NCBI GenBank assembly: GCA_040902925.1
Contig: JBBDWJ010000321.1
Location: 3,951-67,950, forward strand
Length of the DNA stretch: 64,000 nt
Source: JBBDWJ01 sp040902925
GTDB taxonomy: Bacteria > Acidobacteriota > Terriglobia > Bryobacterales > UBA6623
Reading direction: 5' to 3'
The notes under the pieces were generated by a model. That model was given only the letters and a program-made list of their open reading frames with translations, was not told where the DNA came from and did no database searches. This document shows, in pieces, positions 39,238 through 49,600 of the stretch. The position numbers and the translations under genes were made by a program. Each line of letters begins with the position of its first letter. Position 1 is the stretch's first letter.

Positions 39238-41733
39238 ATGTCGAGGCGGCGATTCGGGAAGGTGTTCGCGTACACCTTCGCGCTTCTGCTCGAAAGCGTT
39301 GGCGCCGTTGTTTCCGCCCAGACGCCTCCCAGCCGTGCGCAGCCGAACGCGGCAGCCGTCGATGCCCGCGCGTTTCTCGATACCCACTGCATAGCTTGTC
39401 ACAACCAGACAACCCGGACCGCCGGCCTTGCGCTCGACGGCTTGGACGCCTCCCGGCCTAGCGACAATTTCGACGTGTGGGAGCGCGTGATCGAGAAGCT
39501 TCGGGCCGGCTCGATGCCGCCGCCCGGCATGCCGCGGCCGGAAGCGGCCACCTATCGCGCCGTCACCCGCTCGCTCGAAAACGAATTGGACCGCGCCTGG
39601 CTGAAGAGCCCGAATCCAGGCGCCATCAGTCCGGTGCATCGCCTGAATCGCACCGAATACAACAACGCGATTCGCGACCTGTTCGCGCTCGATCTCGACG
39701 TGAAGCCGCTGCTTCCTGGAGACGAAACAGCCGACGGCAGTTTCGATAATTTCGCCGAGGCGCTCTCGATTTCGACGGCCCACCTCGATCGATACCTCTC
39801 GGTGGCTCGTCAGGTCACGCGGCTCGCCACCGGGATCGCTCCCTCATCGCCGAAGATCGAAAGATTCGAGATCCCGCTGCATGTGCTGCAGGACGACCGT
39901 CAAAGCGAAGACCTGCCGCTGGGATCGCGCGGCGGGATTGCGATCCGCTACAACTTTCCCGTCGACGGCGAGTACTTCGTTAGAGTGCGGCTTCAGAGGC
40001 AATATCAGGATTACATCAAAGGCATGGGCTGGCAGCAGCAACTCGACGTTCGGCTCGATGGCAGGCTGCTAAAGCGATTCACCGTTGGCGGGGGCGCCCA
40101 AGGCAAGCCCGCCGGGGCGAGTTACGCCGGGGACGGCGAACCTGGCTTTGCCGGCGACGCCGAATGGGAAGAATACATGCAGGTGGGAGGAGACGCCGGG
40201 CTGGAAGTTCGCGTGCCGGTCGAGGCGGGCCCCCGCATCGTCGGCGTTTCTTTCGTGCGGCAATTTTGGGAACCGGAAGGATTGCCACAGCCGCTGCAAA
40301 GAGGCCGTGTGATCACGAATGACCAGGTCTACATGGGCTACGCCAACGTAGGCTCGGTGCAGATTGGAGGTCCTTACCGGATCGAGGGGCCGGCCAAGGA
40401 TACTCCCAGCCGGCGCGCGATTTTTGTTTGCCAACCGCAGGCGCAAACGGAAGAGCGGGCTTGCGCCGCGCGGATTCTCTCGAGAATCTCCCGGCTCGCC
40501 TATCGGCGGCCCGTGACGAACGCCGATGAGGGTACGCTGCTCGAATTCTTTGAGAGCGGACGCCGCGAGGGTGGCAGTTTTGACCACGGAATTCAGTTCG
40601 CCCTCGAGCGAATGCTGGTCGACCCCGACTTTCTGCTGCGTGTTCATCGCGAACCTCCCGGGCCTCGTGAAGCCGGGGCAGCGCAATCTACGTATCGGCT
40701 CGGCGATCTCGAATTGGCCTCGCGCTTGTCGTTCTTTCTGTGGAGCAGCATTCCGGATGAGCGTCTGCTGGCGCTGGCCGAGCGCGGGCAGCTCAGCGAT
40801 TCGCAGACCCTGGAGAAAGAAGTACGGCGCATGCTGGCCGACGCGCGCGCCGTCGATGCTTTGGTGAACGACTTCGCCGCGCAGTGGTTGAATCTCCGCC
40901 GCATTGAAGAAGTGGTAGTCGATCCGGACCGCTATCCCAACTACGACGAGAGCCTGCTGCAGGCGTTCGAACGGGAGACGGAGCTGTTCGTCGCCAGCAC
41001 GCTGCGCGAGGATCGCAGCGTTCTCGATTTGTTGGATGCGGATTACACGTTCGTCAATGAACGGTTAGCTCGGCATTACGGCATCACGGGAATATACGGC
41101 AGCCGCTTCCGGCGAGTCGCTCTTCCGAACCACGATCAGCGCGGCGGCCTGCTCGCGCATGGGGCGCTGTTGGCGACGACATCGTATCCGGACCGCACTT
41201 CGCCGGTTTTGCGCGGCAAGTGGCTGCTCAATAATATCTTCGGCTTGCCGGTGCCGCCGCCACCTCCCGGCGTCGATACGAATCTCGAGAGCAAACCGGG
41301 CGTCAAACCAGAGACGATGCGTGAACGTCTGGCGCAGCATCGCCAGAACACCGCCTGCAACAGTTGCCATTCGGTGATCGATCCGCTGGGGTTCGCGCTC
41401 GAGAATTACGATGTGATTGGCGGCTGGCGGAGCGTCGACGAGGCGGGGCAAGCCGTCGATGCGAAAGGGTCCCTGACAAGCGGGGCGGAGTTTGAGGGTC
41501 TGGCCGGGTTGCGTGGAATGCTGCTTGAGCAACGCGATCTCTTTCCCCGCACGGTGGCCGAGAAGCTGCTGTCTTACGCGTTGGGCCGCCGGCTCGAACA
41601 CTTCGACCGGCCGGCGGTCCGGCAAATCGTGCGCGCGGCCGCCGCCAACGACTACCGTTGGTCATCGATGATTCTCGGAATCGTGCAAAGTCCGACGTTC
41701 CTAAGGGGGAGATCGCAGCCGGCGTCGGATTGA
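39238..41733 (+). CDS. Exported DUF1592/1588/1587/1585 cytochrome-type protein
   Basis: Planctomycete/Acidobacteria-type giant c-type haem protein of 831 residues. The start at 39238 gives a signal peptide (FAYTFALLLESVGAVVSAQ); the longer open frame to 39019 is ignored. CIACH at residues 51-55 is the N-terminal haem site. Domains follow the usual order: DUF1587 (VHRLNRTEYNNAIRDLFALD), an inserted carbohydrate-binding-like beta domain (FEIPLHVLQDDR to VQIGGPYRIEGP), DUF1595 (RILSRISRLAYRRPVTNADE), DUF1592 (LGDLELASRLSFFLWSSIPD), DUF1588 (HDQRGGLLAHGALLATTSYP, with CNSCH at 707-711) and DUF1585 (LLSYALGRRLEHFDRPAVRQ). It is the first gene of a three-gene operon. The enzymatic role of this family is not established. 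Confidence 0.9.
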   Translation: MSRRRFGKVFAYTFALLLESVGAVVSAQTPPSRAQPNAAAVDARAFLDTHCIACHNQTTRTAGLALDGLDASRPSDNFDVWERVIEKLRAGSMPPPGMPRPEAATYRAVTRSLENELDRAWLKSPNPGAISPVHRLNRTEYNNAIRDLFALDLDVKPLLPGDETADGSFDNFAEALSISTAHLDRYLSVARQVTRLATGIAPSSPKIERFEIPLHVLQDDRQSEDLPLGSRGGIAIRYNFPVDGEYFVRVRLQRQYQDYIKGMGWQQQLDVRLDGRLLKRFTVGGGAQGKPAGASYAGDGEPGFAGDAEWEEYMQVGGDAGLEVRVPVEAGPRIVGVSFVRQFWEPEGLPQPLQRGRVITNDQVYMGYANVGSVQIGGPYRIEGPAKDTPSRRAIFVCQPQAQTEERACAARILSRISRLAYRRPVTNADEGTLLEFFESGRREGGSFDHGIQFALERMLVDPDFLLRVHREPPGPREAGAAQSTYRLGDLELASRLSFFLWSSIPDERLLALAERGQLSDSQTLEKEVRRMLADARAVDALVNDFAAQWLNLRRIEEVVVDPDRYPNYDESLLQAFERETELFVASTLREDRSVLDLLDADYTFVNERLARHYGITGIYGSRFRRVALPNHDQRGGLLAHGALLATTSYPDRTSPVLRGKWLLNNIFGLPVPPPPPGVDTNLESKPGVKPETMRERLAQHRQNTACNSCHSVIDPLGFALENYDVIGGWRSVDEAGQAVDAKGSLTSGAEFEGLAGLRGMLLEQRDLFPRTVAEKLLSYALGRRLEHFDRPAVRQIVRAAAANDYRWSSMILGIVQSPTFLRGRSQPASD

Positions 41734-41749
41734 CGAGAGGACGACCGCT

Positions 41750-43081
41750 ATGTTCTTGACGAAAGCATTGTCGCGGCGCACGGTCCTGCGGGGGCTGGGA
41801 GTGACGGTCGGATTGCCGCTGCTCGATGCCATGATTCCCGCGCTGCAGCGGGCGCGCGCTGCCGCGAGGCCAGTGCAGCGATTTCAGGCGTTCTATGTGC
41901 CGAACGGCATGGCCATGGAATACTGGACGCCGAAAGGCGAGGGCGCAGGGTTCGAGTTGTCGCCCATCCTGGAGCCGCTTGCCGCGTACCGCGACCGGAT
42001 GCTTGTGCTGTCGGGCCTGAAGGCGAATTGGAATTACATCCACGCGGGCGCATCGGGGTCGTTTCTCACCGGTACGGCGCGCGGCGGGCGCAACGAGGTG
42101 GAGATTGTCGCCGACGTTTCGATGGACCAGATCCTCGCCCGGCATTTCGCCCAACAGACGCAGGTAGCTTCGCTGGAGCTTTCGATGGACGCTCCGGCGA
42201 ACGCAGGGGCCTGCACGGGCAACCTGAGTTGCGTTTACACCCACACGCTCTCGTGGCGCAGCCCGACGCAGCCGTTGCCGATGGAGTGGAACCCGCGCGC
42301 GGTGTTCGAGAAGCTGTTCGGCGACAGCGGCAGCACCGAACCGGCGGCGCGCGAGGCGAGACTGCGGCAGCACCGGAGCATTCTCGATTCGGTGAACGGG
42401 AAGCTCGCGGATCTCAAGAAAGAACTCGGGCCGCGCGACCTGGTGAAGATCGACGAGTACACTGACGCGATTCGCGACGTGGAGCGGCGCATCGGAAGAG
42501 CCGAGGAGCAGCGCGATGTCGAGCTGCCGGCGATGGAGCAGCCGCAAGGCGCGCCGCCGGTCTTTGAAGACCACCTGGCCTTGATGCTCGACTTGCAGTT
42601 GCTGGCGTTTCAGTCCGACCTCACGCGCGTTATCTCGTTCATGCTCGGCAAGGAGCAGAGCGCGCGGCCCTATCCGCAGATTGGCGTGCCCGAGGCGCAC
42701 CACCCGCTTTCGCACCACAACAATGTTCCCGAGCTGATCGCGCAGATGTCCAAGATCAATCGCTATCACATGCAGTTGTTCTCGCAATACCTGGCGAAGC
42801 TCGCCGCGACGCCCGACGGCGACGGCTCGCTGCTGGACCACATCACGATCCTTTACGGCTCCGGAATTTCCAACAGCACGATGCACTCGGGCGACAACTT
42901 GCCTCTGCTGCTGGTCGGCGGCGGCGCGGGACGATTTAAAGGCGGCCGCCATCTGGCCTACTCCAATGAACCTCCGATGGCGAACCTTCTTGTGACGCTC
43001 ATGGACAAGCTTGACGTGCCGGTCGAACGCCTCGGCGGCAGCACGGGCAAGCTGCCGCTGGATACGCTTTCCGGAATTTAG
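41750..43081 (+). CDS. DUF1552 protein with twin-arginine-like signal
   Basis: Exported protein of 443 residues. It begins LSRRTVLRGLGVTVGLPLLD, a Tat-type signal with the RR pair, which suggests export after folding with a cofactor. The body is the DUF1552 family that accompanies DUF1592 genes: FQAFYVPNGMAMEYWTPKGE, LSGLKANWNYIHAGASGSFL, DVSMDQILARHF, and the HXXSHH block in EAHHPLSHHNNVPE, followed by GSGISNSTMHSGDNLPLLLV, which is sulfatase/phosphatase-like. Histidines suggest metal binding. GAGAGGA precedes the ATG, 16 bases after the previous stop and 6 bases before the ankyrin gene. Function unknown, but the trio is conserved. Confidence 0.9.
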   Translation: MFLTKALSRRTVLRGLGVTVGLPLLDAMIPALQRARAAARPVQRFQAFYVPNGMAMEYWTPKGEGAGFELSPILEPLAAYRDRMLVLSGLKANWNYIHAGASGSFLTGTARGGRNEVEIVADVSMDQILARHFAQQTQVASLELSMDAPANAGACTGNLSCVYTHTLSWRSPTQPLPMEWNPRAVFEKLFGDSGSTEPAAREARLRQHRSILDSVNGKLADLKKELGPRDLVKIDEYTDAIRDVERRIGRAEEQRDVELPAMEQPQGAPPVFEDHLALMLDLQLLAFQSDLTRVISFMLGKEQSARPYPQIGVPEAHHPLSHHNNVPELIAQMSKINRYHMQLFSQYLAKLAATPDGDGSLLDHITILYGSGISNSTMHSGDNLPLLLVGGGAGRFKGGRHLAYSNEPPMANLLVTLMDKLDVPVERLGGSTGKLPLDTLSGI

Positions 43082-43087
43082 CAACGG

Positions 43088-44443
43088 ATGGGCGAGTTGA
43101 AGCACGTGATGACTGTTTGGCAGCGCTTGATTTTGGTGGCATGCGCCGGCGTCCTGCTCGGAGCCGGCGGCCGGCCGGCTTTGGTTGACGCGGCGCGGAC
43201 CGCTGACTGGGTTGCGGTGCGGGCTTTGCTGACGGAGAGAGCCGAAGTCAATGCCGCCGAAGGAGACGGCAGCACCGCGCTTCACTGGGCGTCGTATCAC
43301 AACGATGTGGAAAGCGTCGAGCTGCTGATCCGCTCCGGCGCCGACGTGAATGTGTCGACTGATCTTAGGGTCACGCCGCTATGGACGGCGAGCCTCAACG
43401 CCAGCGCGGAGATAGCGCAAAGACTGTTGGAGGCTGGGGCGAACCCCAACGCGGCGCTGCAGAGTGGCGAGACGCCGCTAATGGCGGCCTCCCGCTCGGG
43501 CAGCCCTGAAATCGTTGAGCAGTTGCTGGCCAAGGGCGCCAACGCGAACGCGCGAGCCGCCCGCCAGCAGACGGCGCTGATGTGGGCCGTGGCTCAGAAA
43601 CACTCTGGCGTTGTAACAGTGTTGCTCGCGCACGGCGCCGACGTTCACGCCCGTTCCGAAGTGTGGAACCAGATGATGGCCGTGCCGCCGCACGGTTATG
43701 CTCCCTACAACAAGATGATCCCGCATGGCGGTGACACGGCCTTGCTGTTTGCGGCGCGCGCTGGCGATCTCGCCTCGGCGAAACTGCTGATCGAGGCCGG
43801 GGCGGACGTCAACGATGCGGATGCCTGGGGCGTTAGCGCCACGGTTTTGGCCGCGCATTCCGGTTACCGGGAGCTCGTCGAATTCCTGCTTGAGAAAGGC
43901 GCCGATCCGAACAGGGTGGAAGCCGGCTTTAGCGCGCTGCACGTGGCTATCATGCGCCGCGATGAAAAGATGGTCAGCGCTCTGCTGGCCCGCGGCGCCG
44001 ATCCGAATACGCCGCTGAGGACTTGGACCCCCACTCGCCGCTCTTCGCGCGACTTCCATTTTCCACCCGCCTTGGTCGGCGCTTCGCCGTTGTGGCTCGC
44101 GGCCCGGGTCAACGAAGCGGGCATTCTGCGGCTGTTGGCCAAACGCGGCGCCGATCCGCTATTCGTGCATCATGCCGATTACATGGCCGGGGAAAGCACT
44201 CGACGCCGCGTCGAAGCGACGACGGCATTGATGGCGGCGTTGGGAATGGGGGGCGGCGCAGCCTGGGTTCAGCACGACTCGGGGGATCGCGAATCTCTGG
44301 CGCTCGAAACCGTGAAGCTGGCTGTGGAGCTGGGCGTTGACGTAGGTGCCGCCAACACCGATGGCCGCACGGCGTTGGATGCTGCCAAGGCTCTCAACTA
44401 CGACACCGTGGTCAGCTTTCTCGTCGAGAACGGCGCCCGTTAA
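43088..44443 (+). CDS. Exported ankyrin-repeat protein
   Basis: Protein of 451 residues, third gene of the DUF1592/DUF1552 operon, with a signal peptide (VWQRLILVACAGVLLGAGGRP); an ATG seven codons in (43109) is an alternative start. At least nine ankyrin units follow: TALHWASYHNDVESVELLIR, TPLWTASLNASAEIAQRLLE, TPLMAASRSGSPEIVEQLLA, TALMWAVAQKHSGVVTVLLA, TALLFAARAGDLASAKLLIE, SALHVAIMRRDEKMVSALLA, SPLWLAARVNEAGILRLLAK and TALDAAKALNYDTVVSFLVE. Insertions of 25-50 residues between some units (for example around PTRRSSRDFHFPPAL) are typical of this subgroup. It should sit in the periplasm and probably binds the two partner proteins; that role is inferred. Confidence 0.9.
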   Translation: MGELKHVMTVWQRLILVACAGVLLGAGGRPALVDAARTADWVAVRALLTERAEVNAAEGDGSTALHWASYHNDVESVELLIRSGADVNVSTDLRVTPLWTASLNASAEIAQRLLEAGANPNAALQSGETPLMAASRSGSPEIVEQLLAKGANANARAARQQTALMWAVAQKHSGVVTVLLAHGADVHARSEVWNQMMAVPPHGYAPYNKMIPHGGDTALLFAARAGDLASAKLLIEAGADVNDADAWGVSATVLAAHSGYRELVEFLLEKGADPNRVEAGFSALHVAIMRRDEKMVSALLARGADPNTPLRTWTPTRRSSRDFHFPPALVGASPLWLAARVNEAGILRLLAKRGADPLFVHHADYMAGESTRRRVEATTALMAALGMGGGAAWVQHDSGDRESLALETVKLAVELGVDVGAANTDGRTALDAAKALNYDTVVSFLVENGAR

Positions 44444-44466
44444 AATCCGAAACGGTCACGATCAGG

Positions 44467-46545
44467 TTATGGGGCGGGCGTACCCACGGCGTGCGGATAC
44501 TCCCACACCTTTAGGGCCTCGCCCAGTCCACCAGCCGCGCGGATCTTACCGGCCGCATCGTACAGGCTGTAGATCGCGCGCGCATGATCGTACTCGCCGG
44601 GCAGCGGGCCAAGCGCCACAAGCTCACGTGGGGCCAACAGCCCGGCTGCTTCCGGCATATCGGTGACGCGAAGGACGTTGAGCAACGGCACGTCGTGCCA
44701 GTGCGTGGCCGGCGGATTGTCCACGATGACGCGGCTGACGCGGTTGTCCAACGCAGCGGCGTAGAGCGACAGAGCCGCCATCGTCTTGCGTCCAAACAGC
44801 GATACCGAATCGAGGCGGATTCCTTCCACTTCGGCGAGATAGTCGATCGACCGCAAAATATCCCACACCTGCAAGGTCTCGATCGTGCCCCCCATCAGCA
44901 TGACGGTCCGTTCGAGAGATGCGCGGCGGTACTTGTCAATTGGGTAGTCGATAGCGCGCGGATAGAGCGTCAGCACAACGTGATTGCCGAGAGCGGGCAG
45001 GATGCGATCCCAATCGACCGGGTAGATAACATCGTCAGGGCCTTTGACGAAGATCAGCACCGGGTAGGACTCGGCCTTCTGAAAAGGCACGAACAGCTCG
45101 GCCTGCACGCGCACGTCTTTCTCGGTGTTGAATTCGATGTCGAAGTGGTCCGCGTAGCGCTCGCTCCAGCCGCCGCGTTTCTTTTTCCATGGCTCGAATG
45201 ACGCCTTGGTAGTAGGAAGCAGGCGAAAGACCTGGTCCTTGAGGCCTTCAATAATTTCGGAGCGGCGCTTCTTCCAGGCATCGAGGTTCGCGGGCCGCTC
45301 CATTTTGGCCGTGGGGATAAAGCCGCGGTCGATGCTTTCGTTGATTGCGTCGGGCGGATAGCTGTCGAGCACCCTGAGCGAGTCCGGCTTTTCCTTCTGA
45401 ATGTCGCCTTCGTCAAACGGCGTCGTGTCGTCCTTGAGCCAGCGTCCGATCCACTCATTCGCCATCTTGCGGAAGGGCACGATGTCGCTGTGCGGCGCGT
45501 CGTGATCGTATTCGGTGACTTTTTCGGAAGCGTTGTACAGATCGTAAATGCGGCGCACGCGCTCATAAACGGCGTGATAGCCCACCGGCGGGAACATCGG
45601 ATCGCGCTGCGCGCTGATGATGCGCAACGGCCGCGGGGCGATCAGGGCGCCGGCTAGCGGCAGATCCGCCTGATAGGTATTTGGAAAATAAATGCAGTCG
45701 CAATTTTCGTGCAGCAGGTCGCCTTGCACCTGCTGGTCAACCGTCCATGTGGCGGCGACGGGGGCCGCAACTTGAATGCGCTCGTCCGCGGCCGCGCTGA
45801 ACCATGAAATGGCGCCGCCGCCCGAAATGCCGGTCACCGCGATGCGCTTGGCATCGACCTCGGCCCGCGTTTCGAGATAGTCGATGGCGCGAATGGCGTT
45901 CCACACTTCGGGTCCGGCCGGCGTGTAGCCGAGCGTATACCAATGTGTCATGTCGAGATCGTGCGTGCCGTGATGAATGCCCGAGAGCTCGCCGAATTCG
46001 ACGGTATCGATCAGCAGCGCGACGTAGCCGTTTCGCGCGAGCCAAATGCCATGGTGCTGGTAGTCGACTTTGGCCCCCCAGGGGCCCGGCGAGTGTCCGC
46101 AAACATAGAGCACGGCCGGTAGGCGCTTATCGACTTTCGGCGGCAGATACAGATTGCCAGTGACGTAGAGCCCCGGCATGCTTTGGAACACAACCTTCTC
46201 GACGCGGTAGCCGTCGCGATCGAGGGTCCCGGTGGTCTTCGCTTGCAGGGGAGTCTTTGCGGGCATCGGATCCAGGCCCAGCATGGCGAGAAACTGCTGC
46301 TTGCGGCGCGGCCTTTCGCGCCGCCAATCGGCGAGAGTTTGGATTTCGGATAAGTGCTTGTGGGCGATTTCGGCGGCGCGCCGTTTTAGATTCTGTTGGA
46401 ACATGCCATAACGCTGCTCCGCGTTGTGCCGGCTCGCGGCCTCTTGCGCCGGCGAGATGGCGGCGGCGGCGAGCAGGACCAAGATGGCGGTACACCCCGT
46501 CAGGATGACTATCCGAGAAGAATTAGCGGCGAAGGAGCGTTGCAT
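44467..46545 (-). CDS. Exported double alpha/beta-hydrolase (acetyl-xylan-esterase-like)
   Basis: Secreted protein of 692 residues with a signal peptide (VILTGCTAILVLLAAAAISP). The first hydrolase domain (about 100-400) has the Ser nucleophile in VTGISGGGAIS (Ser241), an oxyanion region VCGHSPGPWG, and Asp/His candidates in ISAQRDPMFPP and EYDHDAPHSDIVPF, as in acetyl-xylan/cephalosporin-C-type esterases. The second domain (about 460-690) keeps the fold, but where the nucleophile elbow should be it reads LFGRKTMAALS (585-589), with no Ser, so it looks inactive. Substrate is likely an acylated polysaccharide. It is the last gene before a terminator and converges on the ankyrin gene. Confidence 0.8.
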   Translation of the reverse strand: MQRSFAANSSRIVILTGCTAILVLLAAAAISPAQEAASRHNAEQRYGMFQQNLKRRAAEIAHKHLSEIQTLADWRRERPRRKQQFLAMLGLDPMPAKTPLQAKTTGTLDRDGYRVEKVVFQSMPGLYVTGNLYLPPKVDKRLPAVLYVCGHSPGPWGAKVDYQHHGIWLARNGYVALLIDTVEFGELSGIHHGTHDLDMTHWYTLGYTPAGPEVWNAIRAIDYLETRAEVDAKRIAVTGISGGGAISWFSAAADERIQVAAPVAATWTVDQQVQGDLLHENCDCIYFPNTYQADLPLAGALIAPRPLRIISAQRDPMFPPVGYHAVYERVRRIYDLYNASEKVTEYDHDAPHSDIVPFRKMANEWIGRWLKDDTTPFDEGDIQKEKPDSLRVLDSYPPDAINESIDRGFIPTAKMERPANLDAWKKRRSEIIEGLKDQVFRLLPTTKASFEPWKKKRGGWSERYADHFDIEFNTEKDVRVQAELFVPFQKAESYPVLIFVKGPDDVIYPVDWDRILPALGNHVVLTLYPRAIDYPIDKYRRASLERTVMLMGGTIETLQVWDILRSIDYLAEVEGIRLDSVSLFGRKTMAALSLYAAALDNRVSRVIVDNPPATHWHDVPLLNVLRVTDMPEAAGLLAPRELVALGPLPGEYDHARAIYSLYDAAGKIRAAGGLGEALKVWEYPHAVGTPAP

Positions 46546-46611
46546 GCGCTGGTGGCCTCCTGAGGTGTGATTGTAGATGGCGCTGGCTTGCCGTGTCGTG
46601 ACGGCGGATCA

Positions 46612-46649
46612 GAAAAAAAAGCCGGGGTCCATGGCGACAGACCCCGGCT
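46612..46649 (-). terminator. Rho-independent terminator of the second TonB receptor gene
   Basis: Read on the minus strand: AGCCGGGGTC, a 10-base loop, GACCCCGGCT, then eight T. The 10-base-pair stem is perfect and lies about 35 bases past the receptor stop. This is the clearest intrinsic terminator in the window. Confidence 0.93.
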
Positions 46650-46684
46650 CAGGTGCGATCACGAGTGGTTCAGGCTCGTGAAAA

Positions 46685-49600
46685 TCAATAGTCGAGACGG
46701 AGCGCGAACAGCATCGCGCGGCCGGACTGGGCGCTGGTTACCAGCGCAAAACTGCCGCTGCTGATGTTGGTGTTCGGGTTGTTAAAGTTCGGACGATTCA
46801 AGGCATTGAACATCTCCCAGCGGAACTGCAGGCGGGAGCGCTCGTTTTCGCCTATGTAAAAGTTCTTTGACAGTACGAAGTTCCACACGATTTCGCCGGG
46901 CCCGGTGAGGATGTAGCGGGCAGAATTGCCATAGAAACCTCGTCCGGTTGCAGGCAGCAGGAAGGCGCCTGGGTCGAGCACCGGGTTGCGAGCCTTAATG
47001 CTATCCCGCATTTCGCCGGCATCGAGGTTGCCGTCGCCCACGCGATCGGGGCGGCCGCCAAATTGGTTCGTATTGGCGGGGTCATTGCCGGTGAACGAGG
47101 GACTCAGCCTTTGCCCGGTGAGCATCGTCGTAATGCCGGATACCTGCCACCCACCGAGAATGCCATCCGCGACGGCGGGCATGCTGTTCAGGAACTGTTT
47201 GCCCCGCCCAACAGGCAGCTCGTAGCCATAGCTGAAGCGGAGCTGTTGGCGGCGATGGCGCTGCTCGTCCGCCCGCTCGAGGAACCGCTGGTACTGGTTC
47301 TGCTGAGCGGTCGGAGCGAAGCCGCCAAGGTTCACGTCGCTGAGCGCCTTGGCCCAGGTGTAGTTGACGTTGTACCAGAGCCCTTGGCTGAGGCGGCGGT
47401 CCGCCTGGATCGTAAGGCCGTGGTAGATCGACGAGCCGCCCGTCTGCCTAAGCGTCGCGGCGTCATAGCGCGGGTAAGGCCGGCGGTCAAAGCTGAATGG
47501 CGTCGTGCTGGGCATCAGCAGGTTGCGGTCTTCCGTGTAAGGGATGTTCGAGGCTTTGGTTCCGACGTATCCGATATCGATAGCCGTTCCCCAAATCTGT
47601 TGCCCGACCGAAAAGCTCCACTGCTGGGTCCGCTCGTTGGGAAAGTAGGGACTATTACCCGAAACGCTCTGGATGCCGGAAAACTCCGACGTAGCGATAA
47701 ACGGATTCGGGAAAGTGATTGTCGGCACGTTTTCATTTTCGAGTTGGAACGATTCGGTCGACTGCCAGGGACCGCCCGTGGCGTTGAGGCCGATCGAACC
47801 CGGCAGGGGCGTCGTGTAGAGACCCCAGGCTAACCGCACCACGGTGTTGGTGCCGCCGAACGGGCGCAGAGCCAAGCCGAGCCGCGGGCTGAAGTTGTTC
47901 TTGTCGCTCTTCATCAGAGCGCGAAGCGGGAATCCCGCCTGCGAAGCTGGGATGATTTCGAGCGACTCCACAACGGCCGGCACCAGATCGGCCGGCAACG
48001 AAGAGCCTGCCGTGACCAGTGCGCCGGTGTTCGGATCGAACGAGAACATGCGGTCGAACTTTTCCGTCCACGGCGCCTGGTACTCGTACCGCATGCCGTA
48101 GTTGAGGGTGATTCTCGGGCTGATCTTGAAGTCGTCCTGGAAGTAGATGCCGAAAATCGAACCCCGCGGATAGGCGTTGGGGCGAGGGATGCTACGGCTG
48201 GCGGAACTCATGTAGCCGAGCAGGAAGTTCGAGTAGTCGAAGTTGCTGAGGCGGTCGTCGAAGGCGAACTGCCCGCGCTGCGACTGCGGCGCTTGCTGGT
48301 CGTTCACCTGGAAGCGGCGGACCTCGCCGCCGAACCGGAAGTTGTGGCGGCCGCGATACCAGGACACGTTATCGACGATCTGAAAAGTGTTCTGGGCTTG
48401 GTAGGTGCCGGTGGCCCAGGTATCGGTTCCATGGAACCCGATTGCGCCGCCGAAATTGAACGACGGCATGCCGCCGAGCGCGAGCAGGCCGTTGGGATTG
48501 TCGATACCCTGCAATCCGATCCGGTCGACGATTGTGGCGTCCTGGTTCGGTTCCTGCCAGAAGCCGAAATCGCGCGTGTAGCCGAATTTCAACTCGTTCA
48601 CCACGTTGGGGCTGAACGTGTGCGTATCGGAGAGGACCATGTTCTGGCCAGGGTGATTCCCCTTCCAGGCGTCTTGGCCGTATTCCAGGTTGAGCACGCC
48701 CGGATAGGAATCCTTGTTGTTGACCACGTAGGAAAAGCGACCGAAGAGGTTGTTCTTATCGCTGAGGCGGTGGTCGATGCGCGCCGACCAGGTGTCGGAA
48801 TCGAAACGCCCGCCGGGGTCTCCGGTGAAGTTGCGGTTGAGACCGTAAACGCCTTCTCCCGCCGTGTTGGGGTCGGGATAGATGATGTCCTGCACAGCCT
48901 GAGAAACCGAGCTCATGCGGCTGGTGGGGATTCTGTTGTTCGGGAACGCTTCCCCTGACAGCGGGTCAGTCAGTGCAATCCGGTCGGCCTCGGGAATCGC
49001 GGAATTCATCAGAGCCGAAAAATCGCCCTGGCGGAACTCCGGCGTGGGCACGGAAATGAACTGGCGGGCGCCGACGCGATAGCGGGCGCCGCTATAGGAG
49101 AAGAAGTAGAAAGTCTTGTCGCGCCCGTCATAGACGCCGGGAATCGCAACCGGCCCACCGTTGTTGAGCATGAAAATGTTGTGGTTGGTGAACTCGGGGC
49201 TATCCGAGTCTTGCCAACTGCGGGCCGTGAACTTGTTGTTGAAGTTGCCCCAGTAGAAAGAGCCGTGGAGTTCATTGCTGCCCGACTTGGTCACGCCGGC
49301 GAACTGAGCGACCGAGGGGTACTCAGCCGAGTTGTTGGCCGTCATGACCTTGATTTCCTGCATGTTCTCGACGTCGCCGGCCACGAATCCATTGGGGCCC
49401 TGCGCCGCCTGCAGCGGCAAGCTGGCAGAGATGCCGTCGGCGCTGAAATTGTTGGCCGAGCCGCGCGCGCCGTTGACCAGAAAATCACAGCACTGGCGGG
49501 ACTGAATGCCGGCCGTCACGTTGGTGACGTTGGCCCAGCCGCGGCCGTAAATGCTCAGTGGCAATTCCTTGTAATCGCGGGCGGTCTTGACGTTGGAGAG

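Noticed and set aside
41303..43300. 665-codon frame antisense to DUF1592/DUF1552/ankyrin genes
   Set aside because: Spans three real genes on the other strand and has no recognisable domain.
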